64,000 nt of DNA, taken from assembly GCA_002189035.1 (NCBI GenBank), contig NEEC01000023.1:1-64000 (forward strand), in the 5' to 3' direction. The stretch comes from Utricularia gibba (lineage: Eukaryota > Streptophyta > Magnoliopsida > Lamiales > Lentibulariaceae). The notes beneath the pieces are model-generated. The model made no database searches. It saw only the letters and a list, made by a program, of their open reading frames with translations, and was not told the origin of the DNA. The first letter of the stretch is position 1. Each line of letters opens with the position of its first letter. Both the position numbers and the translations under genes were made by a program. This document shows positions 11,551-24,656 of this stretch, piece after piece.

Positions 11551-14209
11551 GTGGGACCACTCGCGGTATCTTGTCTGAGTGGGAAAATCGGATTATGAAT
11601 ATTATTATTTAAAATAGATTAAATTATGTGGGAAAATCAGACGATGTTTTCGTTTCAATAATCCTTTTTCAAATTTCAAAATAAAAAATTTTAGTTAAGA
11701 TTTTCACCCGATTTATGTTTTTTTATTATTTTCTCCCTATGGCATCAAAGTGTGTGTTTCATTGAATTTGCTTGAAACACTCGAACATAAATAATTTTAT
11801 TTTAAAATAATAAATATTTAAAAATATTTATTTTATAATAAAATTAAAAATAACTAACTTATATTTTATTAAAATATTTTAAAAAAATGCTTTTAAATAA
11901 GTTGAACCAAATGCCATAGATTCTAGATTAAAAAAAAGAAAAATATCGAATTTATTTTTAAAAAGATATTCGTGTTCATTTTAAAAGACGTTGTCGGCCT
12001 CCACGCAAGTGGGCGTTGTGTGGGGGCCACAAACGCAATTATGATGAAGCGTGGCGGCGCGTGAAGGTGTGGGAAGTGGGCCGTCGGCGCGTGGTCCCCG
12101 TCCGGAGGAAAGCTCTTTAAAAAAAAATTATCTTTAATATGTGGGTTGTAATTATTTTAGTTTAAAATAATTGAATTCAAAAGTTTTTTTTAATTGTACG
12201 AAATTATGTGATTATCCATGTATTTTCAAATTTATTCTCCAGAAAAAAAAAATATTTGTATTTATTTTATGCAAATGATCATATGCACTCAATTTCTCCA
12301 CCATAGAATTTTATCATCCACATATTTTCTTTAAAATAATTAATGCAGAGCTCTGCTTTAATGATTACTATTTAAATATTAATTAAAAACACAATAAAAT
12401 AGGACAACATTCAATTAAAATAGACAAATTGAGGAAAATGGGGCAACCAGAGCACCACATGTTTGAATATTGGGTGTTGCAAAATTAAGTTGGTAGGTCC
12501 CCATCTTATCAGATTCAGCATTTCAGTCCTATTCTCACAATTATGAATTTATGACAATCAAGAATATTTTCACCATCTACAATCAGAATAACAAGTAATA
12601 AATATTGACAGTGAAAAAAATAATTAGAATACTAAATTGAAAAAAAAAGAACACAATAAATACCTTAAAACTCCCATGTCTGGTTTGAGGTGGGCAAAAG
12701 CATAGGAATGATAGTCATTACTATTTTTTTTTTCTGAGACATTTCTTGTGGGGATCAGATACTCAGGATTTAGGGTTTAGTTTCGAAATATTTTACATTT
12801 AAGTAATTTTCTACTTTGATATTATTCTTTAACAACTATTCTTTCTAATCACTCGTTTTTTAAAATCTTTTCATTCAAACATGATTATTCAAGCATCATC
12901 TTTTGGAACAAGTTTGCACATAATGCTGACAAATCAAATATAAGAAAACAAAAAAAACCATCCATAAATCACCTCTTTACACCAAAACTATGAATTAAAT
13001 TCGATCCGATTCGATTTAAATTTTTTTCATATAATTTGGCTTAAATGCGGAGGTGAATTAAAAAAAAAAAAAAGACCATGCATCAGTAATTGTGTGAAAA
13101 AAATGTACATACTATATATAAATTTTTTGATTATGAAATAGAAATTGTTAGTATTAGGGAACAATTTCGCATGAGCACAATTATCAAAATGGATCCGCCT
13201 TGTGGAACGTGCCATAAGACGTTAGTTAACCAACAACGTTGTTACACTAAAATGACAATCAATGCTGTCTGCAATTGGTCGCTGTTGAATGATTAAATTC
13301 TGTTTCTCTAAAACAAATAAATAAAATGGTCCCTATATTTTCATTATCACTCCATGGTCCCTAAATGTCACTAACCAATGTAAGGGGTCCATAAATTGAA
13401 AATCACCACCACACCGAATGAGGCTCTAAAACGCACCATATACGAGTGATTAGCGATTAATCTCTAACCTCAAAACACTCAAAGACTAATATTGATTGTT
13501 TAATGAGAACTACAAAGATTGTTGATTCGAAAAATGAAAAAATTAGACATGTTCCATATTCTATATAATGATCTTTTACAAGTATTTTAGATGTAAGTTC
13601 TTGTCGATCATCAATACAATTGTGTGTTTGTAAATAATTTCGAAGTTATTTTATATCACTTATTTTACTAGTCATATACAATATTTTTAATTTTAGATAT
13701 TTAGATTGTATTTGGTTGGATGAGTGAGAATTGATAGGTTTTACTTTTAAAATTATTAAAGATTTGTAGGTATCGTATTTTTTTTATTTGATAAAAAAAT
13801 ATTTTAGGGGTATTTTTTTTATTTTTAACGAAGTGATAAAAAAAACTCATCTCCTTCTAAGAGTTTATTTTTAACTAACATAACATGATATTAATCAATC
13901 AAATATATAAATAATATTTATTTTTCCATATAAAATATATATATTATACTCCAAAAAAATAATTTGTTAGATTTCTCTATGTTAGTTTATTTGACGCGAC
14001 GATTATTTATTTAGTACCATGGTCAATGTATCCTAAATATGGTAAAAATTGTGAGTTACTATATATGTACTCGGGCTGAGGATGAATGGGTTGGCATTAA
14101 TTGGGTGGGGTCCCCAGCTTTCTATTTCCGCTGTGGCTGCCCAAACTATAAACAGAAACAGGTATATGTGTACAAGGTCAGAGCTTGGGATTGAGCTCAT
14201 CGAAGTTCC
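11551..14209. other. AT-rich intergenic region with a GC-rich island
   Basis: About 2.6 kb without a gene I can support. Most is strongly AT-rich with A- and T-runs. A GC-rich patch of about 125 bp at 11990-12115 stands out sharply. Near 13700 the words ttggttggatgagtgag and ttagatatttagattg look like degraded transposon or MITE sequence, but I could not find paired ends. The last 150 bp are the KNOX promoter. Confidence 0.5.
14147..14152 (+). promoter_or_regulatory. Probable TATA box of the KNOX gene
   Basis: TATAAA lies 63 bp upstream of ATG 14210, in the context aaactataaacag. This fits a transcription start near 14180 and a short leader. Position and motif only; no other support. Confidence 0.5.
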
Positions 14210-15525
14210 ATGGCGTTTCAAGAGCCATATCCCCAGACTTTCCATACCCAGAATCAACCGCAGGAAATATCATTCAGCCACCACTCGGCGCCGCCGCCGA
14301 CCCTTTTCGATCACCCCGACGATGATAAACCGCAGCCGTCGACCTGGGTCAACAACACCCAGTGGCTCCCGTCGACCCAGAGCCCGACCTCTACTTCTAA
14401 AAGCAGTAATGATCATCACGATGGCGGCAACTGGGAGAGAGATAAGTGCAAGGCGGATGTCCTGAATCACCCACTCTACGAGGAGCTGCTGTCGGCTCAC
14501 GTGGCCTGCCTCCGAATCGCGACGCCGGTGGACCAGTTGCCCAGAATAGATGCCCAGCTCGCGCAGTCGCACCAAGTCCTCGCTAAGTATCCCCTTCTCG
14601 GGCCACCCCTTGATCAAAAGGACCTCGATCAATTCATGGTGCGCTAAAATCGATTATTTCACTTGGGTCTTACGATTAATCGAGATGGGTTTATTTGAAT
14701 CGAGCTCTTGAACATGGGATTGAGATTTCTAATGGAATCGTGACTGCCAATCCAGTATTAAATGGAATCTGTTTTCTGTGACTTTTTTTTTTGTGTAGAC
14801 GCATTATGTTCTGTTGCTGTCATCGTTCAAAGAACAGCTTCAGCAGCATGTTCGGGTACACGCCATGGAAGCAGTGATGGCTTGTTGGGAGCTTGAGCAA
14901 TCTTTGCAAAGTTTGACAGGTTCTGTAACAAGCTAGTCTGCAAAATATTGATTTCATTTCTGCAACCTTATTTCGATGGTTTTTTGTATCGAACAGGGGT
15001 GGCACCAGGAGAAGGCACAGGAGCAACAATGTCTGATGATGATGAGGAGCAAGTTGAAAGTGAAAACAGTCTGTTTGACGCAAGTCTTGAAGGAGGGACA
15101 ACATGGGATTTGGTCCTCTGGTTCCTACCGAGTCAGAGAGAACTCTGATGGAGCGAGTGAGGCAGGAATTGAAGCATGAGCTTAAGCAGGGTTACAAAGA
15201 CAAGATTGCGGATATTAGAGAAGAAATTCTTCGGAAACGGAGAGCCGGAAAGCTCCCCGGAGACACCACCTCTGTGTTGAAAGCCTGGTGGCAAGCTCAC
15301 TCCAAATGGCCGTATCCAACAGTAAGCACTTGCTTGGATCTAACTCATCTGGTTCATCATCATATTGTAACTGGTGTGTAGGAGGAAGACAAGGCAAGAT
15401 TGGTTCAGGAAACAGGGCTGCAACTGAAGCAGATAAACAACTGGTTCATCAACCAACGTAAACGCAATTGGCACAGCAACCCCTCGTCTTCATCTTCTCA
15501 GAAAAGCAAGCGCAAGAGGTTGTAG
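14210..15525 (+). CDS. Class II KNOX homeobox (TALE) transcription factor, KNAT3/4/5-like
   Basis: This is a nuclear TALE homeodomain protein; class II KNOX proteins act in differentiation and secondary-wall or ABA programmes and pair with BELL proteins. Exons are 14210-14638, 14799-14919, 14997-15321 and 15382-15525, about 339 residues. In order: a short Q/S/P-rich N-terminus, KNOX1 ([20 protein letters not shown]), KNOX2 ([20 protein letters not shown]), an acidic linker starting [14 protein letters not shown] ([13 protein letters not shown]) and a three-residue-loop homeodomain (WPYP split by an intron, then [11 protein letters not shown]). The N-terminus is shorter than in Arabidopsis KNAT3. 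The frame breaks inside exon 3 at the GGG run 15095-15097: DASLEGG must continue as [15 protein letters not shown], one base out of phase. One added G repairs it. All conserved domains are otherwise intact. Confidence 0.93.
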
Positions 15526-17042
15526 TAGTAGGATTCAAGATCCTCTCCTGATTTCATTATTTGAGAACTAATCTCTGCCAGCTTCTGCTTCTGTTGTCAA
15601 AAGTAGCGTGGGAGGTGACAAAGCGGGCGATGAGCGCTATCTATGAGGGAAGAATCATTCAAGTTTCAACAGGCACAAAACCAACCAAGGTGACTGAAAG
15701 TCAGAGCTGCTCCTGCTGCTGCATCTCTTCCTGCCCTGGTGAGCACCAAGCATTGCAGCTGCAGGTCGACCTTTTCGACAATCTGTGTGTTTCAACGAGA
15801 TTCTTCCGTTGCTATGTACTGTATCCCACCGCTGTGTCAACACTTCGAAACGTGTAAATGCTCATACATAACACGAGCAGGAGGGAAATCTCATCAGTTT
15901 GAGATTATAGTTTAAGTTGGATATCATATATAAGTTAAGTTTGGAAATCAATTCCATTTTCGTAAAACAATTTTATTATCATTTTCAATATATATTAAAT
16001 TTTATTTTACAAAAAATATTTTTTTAGAATCATTTTACTTCTCATAAAAATATAGAATACTGATTTCTCTATATGAATTTAGAATTATACTTATTCTTTA
16101 TAAAAAATACAATCAATGTATATTTTTTAAATAAATTATTTATTACATTTTAATAATGTAATCGATACACTTTTCCTTGTATTATAATTTTAATACAAAT
16201 ATTTATATTATAGTAATAATATAAATATAGTTATGATTAATAATTAACATAAGTAAATATATTATTTAATTATAAAAATTGATACTCGTTTCTTTACATC
16301 ACAAACATGAATCAATTCTACAATAATCATTTCTAAAAATTAATTCCAAACATATACTATTTCTTATTCTATTAAAAAATGCAAATTGAAATTAAGTGGC
16401 ATAAATGGGGTTTAATTAGGGCAAATGAGGAGGAAGGAAGAGAACTCACGGTAGAAGAAATTGGAATCTTCTGGATGTGATATCTTGCTTCCATGTGCAG
16501 CCGAGTGGCATTCCACGTACCCCAATTGGGCCCTCCCGATCTACGCCTTGCTTCCGGGAAATGAGTATTGTTTTGCAGAAATTCCCCATTTTACAACTAT
16601 CTTGGCGAATTGAATGCCTTTTACAGCTGACCTTGGCAGAATTCGCAGATTGAAAGCGACCTCTTTTCTTGCTTGCCTTCCCCTGGGTTTGTTGGTTTCC
16701 TGTTGAAGGGAAACTCAAATATGCCACCGGAACGCCTGACAGAGGAATGGGTTTGCATTTTTCGTTCCTAGGATCGCGCATTTTCATGATTAAGAGGTGT
16801 GCGAGCGGAGTTTACTGAAGAAGGGAGAACAGGAAGGGTTTTTGGAGAAGCCCATTGCGCCAGTTTTCTGATCAAAGCCTCCCCGTGCTGTTTGAGAAAA
16901 TAAGGTGATTTTTTTGTTTTGTTTTGTGTAAGGCAATTCTTTTCGGAACGAGAAACCGTGTCATTGTAGGTGGTTGACAGATCTGCCATGCGTTTCAGGT
17001 AGAAATAATCCTGCGTGTTACTTGGGATTGTTACAATCAGTG
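15526..17042. other. KNOX 3' region, AT-rich spacer and Raf-kinase 5' leader
   Basis: 15526 to about 15880 is likely KNOX 3' UTR. 15900-16400 is extremely AT-rich. 16440-17042 has balanced composition and probably holds the 5' leader of the kinase gene. A possible leader intron could use a donor near 16903 (ataag|gtgatt) and an acceptor near 16968 (cattgtag). A 113-codon frame on the minus strand here resembles nothing and is probably chance. Confidence 0.5.
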
Positions 17043-20000
17043 ATGAACTTCGATCAAAACTCTGTACCTCAAGATTTGCGTCCGGTAAATGTTGTGAGAA
17101 ATGTGATTGATGAGTCTCGAATTGGTCCCGTGCCTTCATCAGGGCGAGGCATCGATGGTTACTATGCAGGCCCACCGGCTGATATTGGGGGTAGTCCCGG
17201 TGCAATGCCGGCTGTCTATTATACCACAACAGTTTCCGATCCTGGATTTGTGCCTTTGGGTTTAATAGCGCCATCCCTGCGGTTACTGGGTGGGTGCAGC
17301 ATATTGTTGCTCCTCAGCCTAAGCAAGTTGCTATCGGTGCTGCTCCAGTTGTTAGTTCGTCGTGTGGATATGCCAACTCTTCGCAGCATGGAATGAAGGT
17401 GGGAGCATCCGGTTCTTCTGATCAAACTAGTGAAGCTGGAGGTGGCGATTCTGATTCTGGTATGAAGGTCAAGTTTTTGTGTAGTTTTGGTGGCAAAATA
17501 TTGCCACGCCCGAGTGATGGAGCTTTGAGATATGTAGGTGGGCAAACTAGGATAATTAGTTTTAGGAAGGATGTTACATTCTCTGAATTTGTGCAGAAAT
17601 TAGTGGATATGTACTTACCGAATGTGGTGGTCAAGTATCAGTTGCCGGATGAGGACCTTGATGCGCTGGTTTCTATTTCTTGCGCTGATGATCTTGAGAA
17701 TATGATGGATGAATATAGAAGGTTTGCTGAGACTTCTCTGGATGAGTCTGCTAAGCTGAGGATATTTCTGTTTTTACCTTCAGAGCTTGAGACTGTTTCT
17801 CTGATGCATATTGAGGATGTACAAAATAGTGGACAGAAGTATGTTGAAGCTGTGAATGGGTTAATGGATGGATATAGTCGAGGGACATGCATTGCACGGA
17901 AGGAGAGCATCGAGAGCACAGTTTCTGCTCAGAATTCAGATACTAGTGGAAACGACATTGCTGATGGTTCTGTGGAAGCTAATGGCCTTCCCATGACCAG
18001 CAATATTTTGCCCAAGTGTCCTGATATGAAACCAAGAGTTTCTTCTGGTGATCCTAGTTCTTTACTAAATTTTGATGCTCCTGCTCCACAGACTACTACC
18101 TCCAACAAAAATGTGCCCATTTCTGGGCAATTGGCTGAGACATCTGCATCGTTTAATGTGACTCAGTCACTACCTCCTTTTATAGATCCTTTCCCAGGGA
18201 GTTTAGCTCGAAGTAATTATGTTCCAATTCCTTCTCAAGTTGGTTATCCTGCACAAGTTTTAACTCCTGTTTTTGCTCAATTTCCTACTCCTATGGGGAC
18301 TGCTCCTCAGCAGCCTTCTCCTACTTTACACATGACCATGGATCCTTCTTTTATGAACACGAAGGTTGGCCCAGTTTCTGCTTTTGTTCAACCACAGTCG
18401 GCTCAGATGGAGCATTATCCCCAAGAAAGTATGTTAATGCATCGGGTTTCACAACTACCTCCTGAGCACATATACAATCCAAATATGAGTATGATACCGG
18501 TGACAGTGCCTGGGAGAGTATATAATCAGGTTCAACATCCAGAGCAGATTATGGTGGCTGATCCACAGCAAGGGGTGTACACTGAAAAAATCCTCAGATT
18601 CAAGGATTGCCTTATGTGTCAAAAAACACTGCCACATGCCCATTCCGACACAGTAGCTGACAACTCAAAAGAAAGCCTTTCTAGTAGTGCAGAAGACCTT
18701 AGATCAGCTTACCGCAGCCTCCACATTGACGATCAGGCACGACCGGTGATGTTACCTGCAGTGACTAAAACTGTTGCTGACATTGCTCAGAACCCAACAG
18801 GTGACAGTAGATTAAGGATGTTGAATAATATGGAACCAGAATCTAGTAATATCAATGCAAATGTTCGCCCGCAGTATGTAGATGATAAAATGTCTACTCA
18901 GAAGGTGGAAAACTCTGAACTTTCCAGGGTCGCACTTAAGCATGGCATAATGACTCCCAACGCTCTTCAGTACCCATGTGGCACATCGACAGTTGGCTCT
19001 TCCACTGGTCAAGTCTTCCAGATTCCAGCGGTTGCAACTAATATTCAGACCTCAAAGGATGCAATGATCATTCCACCACTATGTAATGATGCAGCTTCCA
19101 CCGCCATTCCTCAGCAGGCAAGAGATTTTCCTCTTCCTGAAAAACAATATCCTGTTAATGCCACTGCCACAAATGTCACGGATGATGCCAGTTCAGCAAT
19201 CGATCAATTGATACAAATTGATGGAAGCTTGGAGAATTGGAAGATGAGGCCTGCTGAATCTTTTTATTCCAATGAACTTAATAGGCCACTGGTGATCCTA
19301 TAAAAGAAGAGGCTCTGGAATGTAAACCTAAACAGAATGCTGGGTTAGATGTTCCTGGTTCTTATTACCTTCCAACTAGTGAACTGTATGAAACCGCAGA
19401 TGGTTTTCCGTCAGGCAATGCCAATTTGTATCCATGTGCAGTGGTTGGAACTCATACTTTGCATCCCAGTAATGGTATTGATAACTCTGTAGGGCATGCT
19501 GGGTCAACGTTACCCTTGTCTGGTGCTGGAGACATCTCAGATATTTCAAAATCGCAGTTTGTCAATCAGGATCTTTGGAGCATGAAGTCTGACATGCCAT
19601 TTCCCCCTCCTAAGCCTTCCAAAATTTCAATAAGAAGGGACCATACAGGGCAGAAAGAAAAAATTATTGACAGTCATTTTCTGAATGGTGGTGAAACAAC
19701 TGGCGTGAACTGCTCTAGCAACCGTGCTGAGAATCCTCTGGATGCTGATACATTTATTCAAGATCAGGGTATTGCAATTGCATAAACCCACAAATTTATA
19801 TTTGTTTCTTATGGAATTTATAGTCCTCTGTAAATTTTTTACAGAGGAACAAATACAAGAACATCAGACTGTTGCCGAGGGTGCGGATGCATCTGTTATT
19901 AATCCTCCTAGTCTTGTGTCAGATGTACCTGTGCAAACCAAGATTGCTTCTCCAACAATAAGTCAACAGAGTGGCGATGCTAAACCTCTTAATGCAGAAA

Positions 20001-21824
20001 TGCAACAGAGAGACAGATATGAGGTTGATGATCTATATGCTTTCATTGGCAGCAGGATGTCTATTTGAGTTTTCTGCCTCTTAGTTTTTAAAATTCGCAT
20101 ATTGACGGTGCTCACTTGGTTCTGGGACGTTTTCAGGATATAAAGACAAAAATCCCAGAAAAGATAAATTTCGGCTTCCCTGCTTCTGGAATTGGCCGAC
20201 TGCAGGTATTTTTTTTTCTGTTTTTGTATAGCTAAGAATCCCAGAAATAAAATTTCTTACCTGACCAACTCATGTAATTACCACATGCTCAGATCATTAA
20301 AAACAGTGACCTGGAAGAGCTGCGGGAATTGGGTTCAGGCACATTTGGTACTGTATTTCATGGAAAGTGGAGAGGCTCTGATGTTGCAATCAAACGAATC
20401 AATGATAGGTGTTTTCCTGGGAAACCTTCAGAGCAAGATCGCATGGTTTGTGAATTTGATTTGATTTTCTCATCAGTGCTTTTGCCGTAACTATTCTCTC
20501 TTATTCACTTATTAGAGAGATGATTTCTGGAACGAGGCAATCAAGCTAGCTGACTTGCACCACCCTAATGTCGTTTCTTTTTATGGGGTCGTTCTTGATG
20601 GGCTTGATGGTTCAGTGGCAACGGTTACTGAGTTCATGGTGAATGGTTCCCTTAGAAATGCTCTCCAGAGGAATGAGAGGTAAAGGCACTACTAGTGTTA
20701 TACTATGCTAGGCTTCATCTTGATTCGACTGCAGTTACTGTTTCTTTGACCAGCTTTCATCTCATGATGTGTAGGGAAGTAGAGCTTTTAATTTGAGCAT
20801 GCATTTGATCCTGTACATTTCATTTTTTTTTCCAAGTTCATTTATTTTCCTGAGTCCGTTTCTTAGATAACACATCATTACCAGGATTCTTGATAAGCGA
20901 AAGCGGCTTTTAATTGCCATGGATGTTGCCTTTGGGATGGAGTACTTGCATGGAAAGAACATTGTTCATTTTGACTTAAAAAGTGACAACTTGTTGGTAA
21001 ATCTCCGGGATCCTCATCGACCAATTTGCAAGGTAGGCGATTGGATGCTCTCTGGCTTCATATATTATTATCAGTTGAAATGTTTCAGTGTTATTTTGCC
21101 TAATTTTAATTGTTGTATCGAACTTGGTTTAGTGAAGTTTGTGAACAACGGGCTGGTTGAGCTGTATAGCCATTTTTGCTTCTCTGTAGGTTGGTGACTT
21201 GGGCCTCTCGAAATTGAAATGCCAAACCCTAATATCTGGTGGTGTGAGGGGAACACTTCCATGGATGGCACCTGAGCTTCTCAATGGGAGCAGTAGCCTT
21301 GTCTCTGAGAAGGTTTTCGTCCTTCCACGTTGTTCATGTTTTCATTGTCCAAGCATAATACAGTAGAGAACTGGGCTTCCATATATGCCACAATGTCCAT
21401 CATGTTTATGTGACTGTGTTCTGTGGTATAATTTGTTACATATCTCCAGGTGGATGTGTTCTCGTACGGCATCGTGATGTGGGAGCTTCTCACCGGCAAT
21501 GAACCTTACGCAGACCTGCATTATGGAGCCATCATCGGTATGCGTATTTTGCTGCTTCTTCTCTCCATGTTCTGTGGCTTGAGACTTTAATATCTCTCCT
21601 TTTTCCCACAAGGTGGCATTGTAAGCAACACATTGCGGCCTCCGGTGCCCGAGTCATGCGACCCGGATTGGAGGGCTCTAATGGAGCGGTGTTGGTCATC
21701 AGAGCCATCAGAGCGGCCGAGTTTCACCGACATTGCAGACGAGCTAAGGGCCATTGCAGCGAAGCTCCCACATAAAGGTCAGGCCCAGGCACAGCAGCAG
21801 ACGAATGCTCAAGTGAAGGGCTGA
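17043..21824 (+). CDS. PB1-domain Raf-like MAPKKK (group B)
   Basis: Soluble Ser/Thr kinase; PB1-containing B-type Rafs in Arabidopsis phosphorylate SnRK2 kinases in osmotic and ABA signalling. Exons: 17043-19768, 19845 to about 20058, 20137-20205, 20293-20445, 20516-20679, 20885-21032, 21190-21312, 21450-21537, 21613-21824; about 1,300 residues. A PB1 domain ([19 protein letters not shown], then [13 protein letters not shown]) is followed by a long disordered middle and a C-terminal kinase domain with [23 protein letters not shown] and GDLGLSK in place of canonical HRD and DFG, as is usual in this subfamily. Two one-base breaks occur in exon 1, at GGG 17258-17260 and GG 19291-19292; each is restored by one added G. 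Adding both also gives exon 1 the phase its donor needs. The exon 2/3 border near 20058 is out of phase by one and uncertain. AATAAA lies at 21849. Confidence 0.9.
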
Positions 21825-22525
21825 TTTTGTTTTCTTTTTTGTTTGTATAATAAATCCCTTAGTCACAAACAGCGTAGAGAAAATAAGTCCACTTCTGGAC
21901 CTCTCAAAATCAGCAGATGGAAGTGATTAGATTTTTGGTGAATTGGTACGAGTGGAAGGGCCCTCTGTCTCTTACGACCAATCACGCCACAACACACAAA
22001 GGCAGCTTGGTTTGAGCAAAAGTACCAGCAGTGGCTCATGCCTTTTCTATTCCAGAACATTTGGGAAGGTAAAAACTGTACTAACAAAGCTTTAAGGCCC
22101 GGTTTGGTAGGGTAGATGTATTTCCAAGGACTTGAATTATTGTTGTGTATATAAACCTTTATTAGAAGGTTTAGATGAAAGTGTGTTTGGTAGATAGATC
22201 TAAAAAGGTCATTAGGAAGTCACTGCTTTGTGCTTTATTCTTTAAACACACCGTTGGGACCAGTGGTGTGCTGTCTCTGTATTCAGCAAATCTTGAGAGG
22301 TATTAACAGTTTGAGGTTGCTGGTACATGTGGGTGGTGAGCAGTGAACTGCATTGGTATACCTCTACAACCATCTTCACAGGCAGGCCATGCCTCCTGGT
22401 TTCTACAGTCTGACAGGGACCTCTAAAGCATATGAGAGTGAAACAACGCCATACTTCATACCTGTGGCTATGGAAATTCTGATGTTGTGAGGTGTGAATA
22501 GGAGGAGCTGGCTGCGCAGAAAAAT
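21825..22525. other. Convergent 3' ends of the Raf kinase and methyltransferase genes
   Basis: The two genes converge here. AATAAA at 21849-21854 suits the kinase mRNA. At about 22096 an abrupt segment starting ggcccggtttggtag, with a second word gtgtttggtagatag at 22182, looks like the end of a PIF/Harbinger- or hAT-type MITE; no matching opposite end was found. Confidence 0.45.
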
Positions 22526-24656
22526 TCATGGCTTCTGTGCAGAAAACATGATGAAGGATTTCTGGATTTTCTTCTCATAGTTTATGAGACCACATGAGCT
22601 GATCAAGTCCTCTATTTCCTCAGCTGTCAAATAGTTGTAGCTTCTCGGCATCCCCTAACAACAAAGATGATGAAATTCAAGAATCAGAATGCAAAGCATG
22701 CTTCAAAAAAAGGCCTGTGTCCTTTGATCCACACTGGTAAATGGGAGAACCTGTTGCAAAGGCCTTAGCCAATCAGGAGCAGACCCAGCTCGGAGGAAAG
22801 TAGTGCCCACAAAAATTCCACCACTTCTTAATATTCGGTTGATTTCAGCAACCTATTTACAAATGCGAGTAGAAATAGATTAGGTAAAATTTCATGTCAG
22901 ATACGATTTACAGATAATGTGCCATGGAGCATATCTGAGAACTTCATGTGTTGAAATGATTTTTTCAGTCAGCTAGAAACATACAGCATTTGATGGAGAA
23001 GGCCAACAATGCAAGGCTGCACCAGCATGAACACCATCAACGGAACCAGAGAAGAAGGGAAGCCTGGAAACATCAGCTCGGACGAGGGCAAAGTTGCTGC
23101 TTTCAGAAACAAGAATGAGTTTCATAAATGTATTTCCAAAGGAGAAGGAAAAATCCAGTTATGAAGAGAAACTGAGAAGCAATGAACACTCACGAGTCCA
23201 AGATGCCATCATCAGTTTTAACAAAGGTGTAACATTGGCGAAGCATGTTTTCCGAGAAATCAAGCGCAATGACTTTTGAATAGATCCCTGACTTGGCAAA
23301 CTCTCGGGAAAATAAACCACTTCCACAACTCACATCTACAAGGACTCCACCTGCAGCCGGGTTGAGGTATTCTTGGGCCATTTTGAACTGCATGGAGTCA
23401 TATCAGTTCATTTGACCAACATATTCCCCATGTTATAAAAATTGGCATCATGCAACTCACTGTATTTGTTACAAATCTTGATTTTGTTGAAGTTTAATAC
23501 ACCTATAACTTTTGTTTAGCTCATTCTTAAGGGCTGGGAAAAGAAGTGTCCTTTGGAGATCAAGTGATTCTCAGCAGAAGCAGGGCTCAAGCAGAGTCTA
23601 ACTAAACATCAAAAAGGATTTCACACTAGACCCACATAAGCTAATACTTATTGGTTTGCCAATTTCCTTTTTCAGATGCATCATTAAAATTTATTAACAA
23701 ATGATGGGGAGGAAAAATCTTGACCTCTTCCTGAAGTCCAGGGAAACCACTACGGTTGAAGTTTTGGCGCCATCCTCTCTCATAGAGAAATGATACCAAT
23801 GGGCTTCTGAAAAAATAAAAAAGGACCTCGATCAACAGCAGGATTTTAATAAAACAGAAAAGTTCTGTTCTGCAATGCAGATTTTCTATCTCCATTTTAG
23901 AAAACGGGAGTAGAATACCTGAAAAGCTCGGTGCTTGCAGGTATAAACTCAGTGTATTCCTTCGTCCCAGAGGTGATCGTGAGATCAAGATAGGTGTTCT
24001 TGCTGGTATAAGTCTTATTGCACTTCAAGCACTTGAATCCAGATCGATATATCGCTTCCCTGCCAACATTGAACTTCAATAACTAAACTCATCATACCAG
24101 ACTATGCGTTTCACAGGGCTGAAAGTACTTTCTTCCAAACTTAAAACTCAAACAAGCAAACAAATTTATACGAAGTAACGCTAACAAAGACTACAACTTC
24201 CAAACACTCTTAATACACCCATCAAGGTAAAGCATGCAGATCAATTTAGACGTACAAGTTGAACCCACTAGGCCCTTTTCGCAATAGTGGTTCATAGCAA
24301 ACTGGGCAAGAGAACAATTCACTGCTCAGATCCTGCGTTGATTGAATTGCAGATTCCTCCTGATGACCAAAAAGATGAAATAAAAAAAATCAGCAAATCA
24401 GCCATCAAACGTAAGAATTTGAGTAGAGAGTAAGAAAAAAAATTCTAAAATCCAAAACATACAAGGCACTAAAGAAGGTAGATTTAAAAGGAATTACAGA
24501 GTTCAGCGCAACACCGACGGTAGCTCTGATTCTCGCTGGAGAGATCCCGAGAGGTGACCGGAGCCGAGGCTGGCGAGAAAGACGTGGGCTTCCCTCGAAG
24601 TTAGAGATGGGTAGAAACTGCAGCGGCTGAGCTCCGGTGATTATGGCGACAGCCAT
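22526..24656 (-). CDS. Plastid-targeted SAM-dependent methyltransferase (UbiE/COQ5-like, At1g78140 type)
   Basis: Predicted class I SAM methyltransferase of unknown substrate in the chloroplast or plastoglobules. Exons in coding order: 24498-24656, 24256-24359, 23919-24059, 23725-23806, 23194-23387, 22985-23096, 22751-22852, 22526-22654; all phases agree, giving 340 residues. An N-terminal transit peptide rich in R, S and P is followed by a zinc-ribbon-like CPVC ... CLKC pair and then SPLVSFLYERGWRQNF. SAM motif I is VDVSCGSGLFSREF, followed by VIALDFSENMLRQC, VRADVSRLPF and GVHAGAALHCWPSP, and the C-terminus contains RILRSGGIFVGTTF. The order matches the uncharacterised plant family typified by Arabidopsis At1g78140. 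No frame break or missing motif was seen. The substrate is not predictable from sequence. Confidence 0.92.

Noticed and set aside
16446-16787. 113-codon minus-strand frame upstream of the Raf kinase
   Set aside because: No recognisable family, and the position fits the kinase leader on the other strand.
20293-21312. Dead kinase because HRD and DFG are replaced by HFD and GDLG in the Raf-like kinase
   Set aside because: These variants are usual in plant B-group Raf-like kinases; the catalytic Lys and Asp are present.
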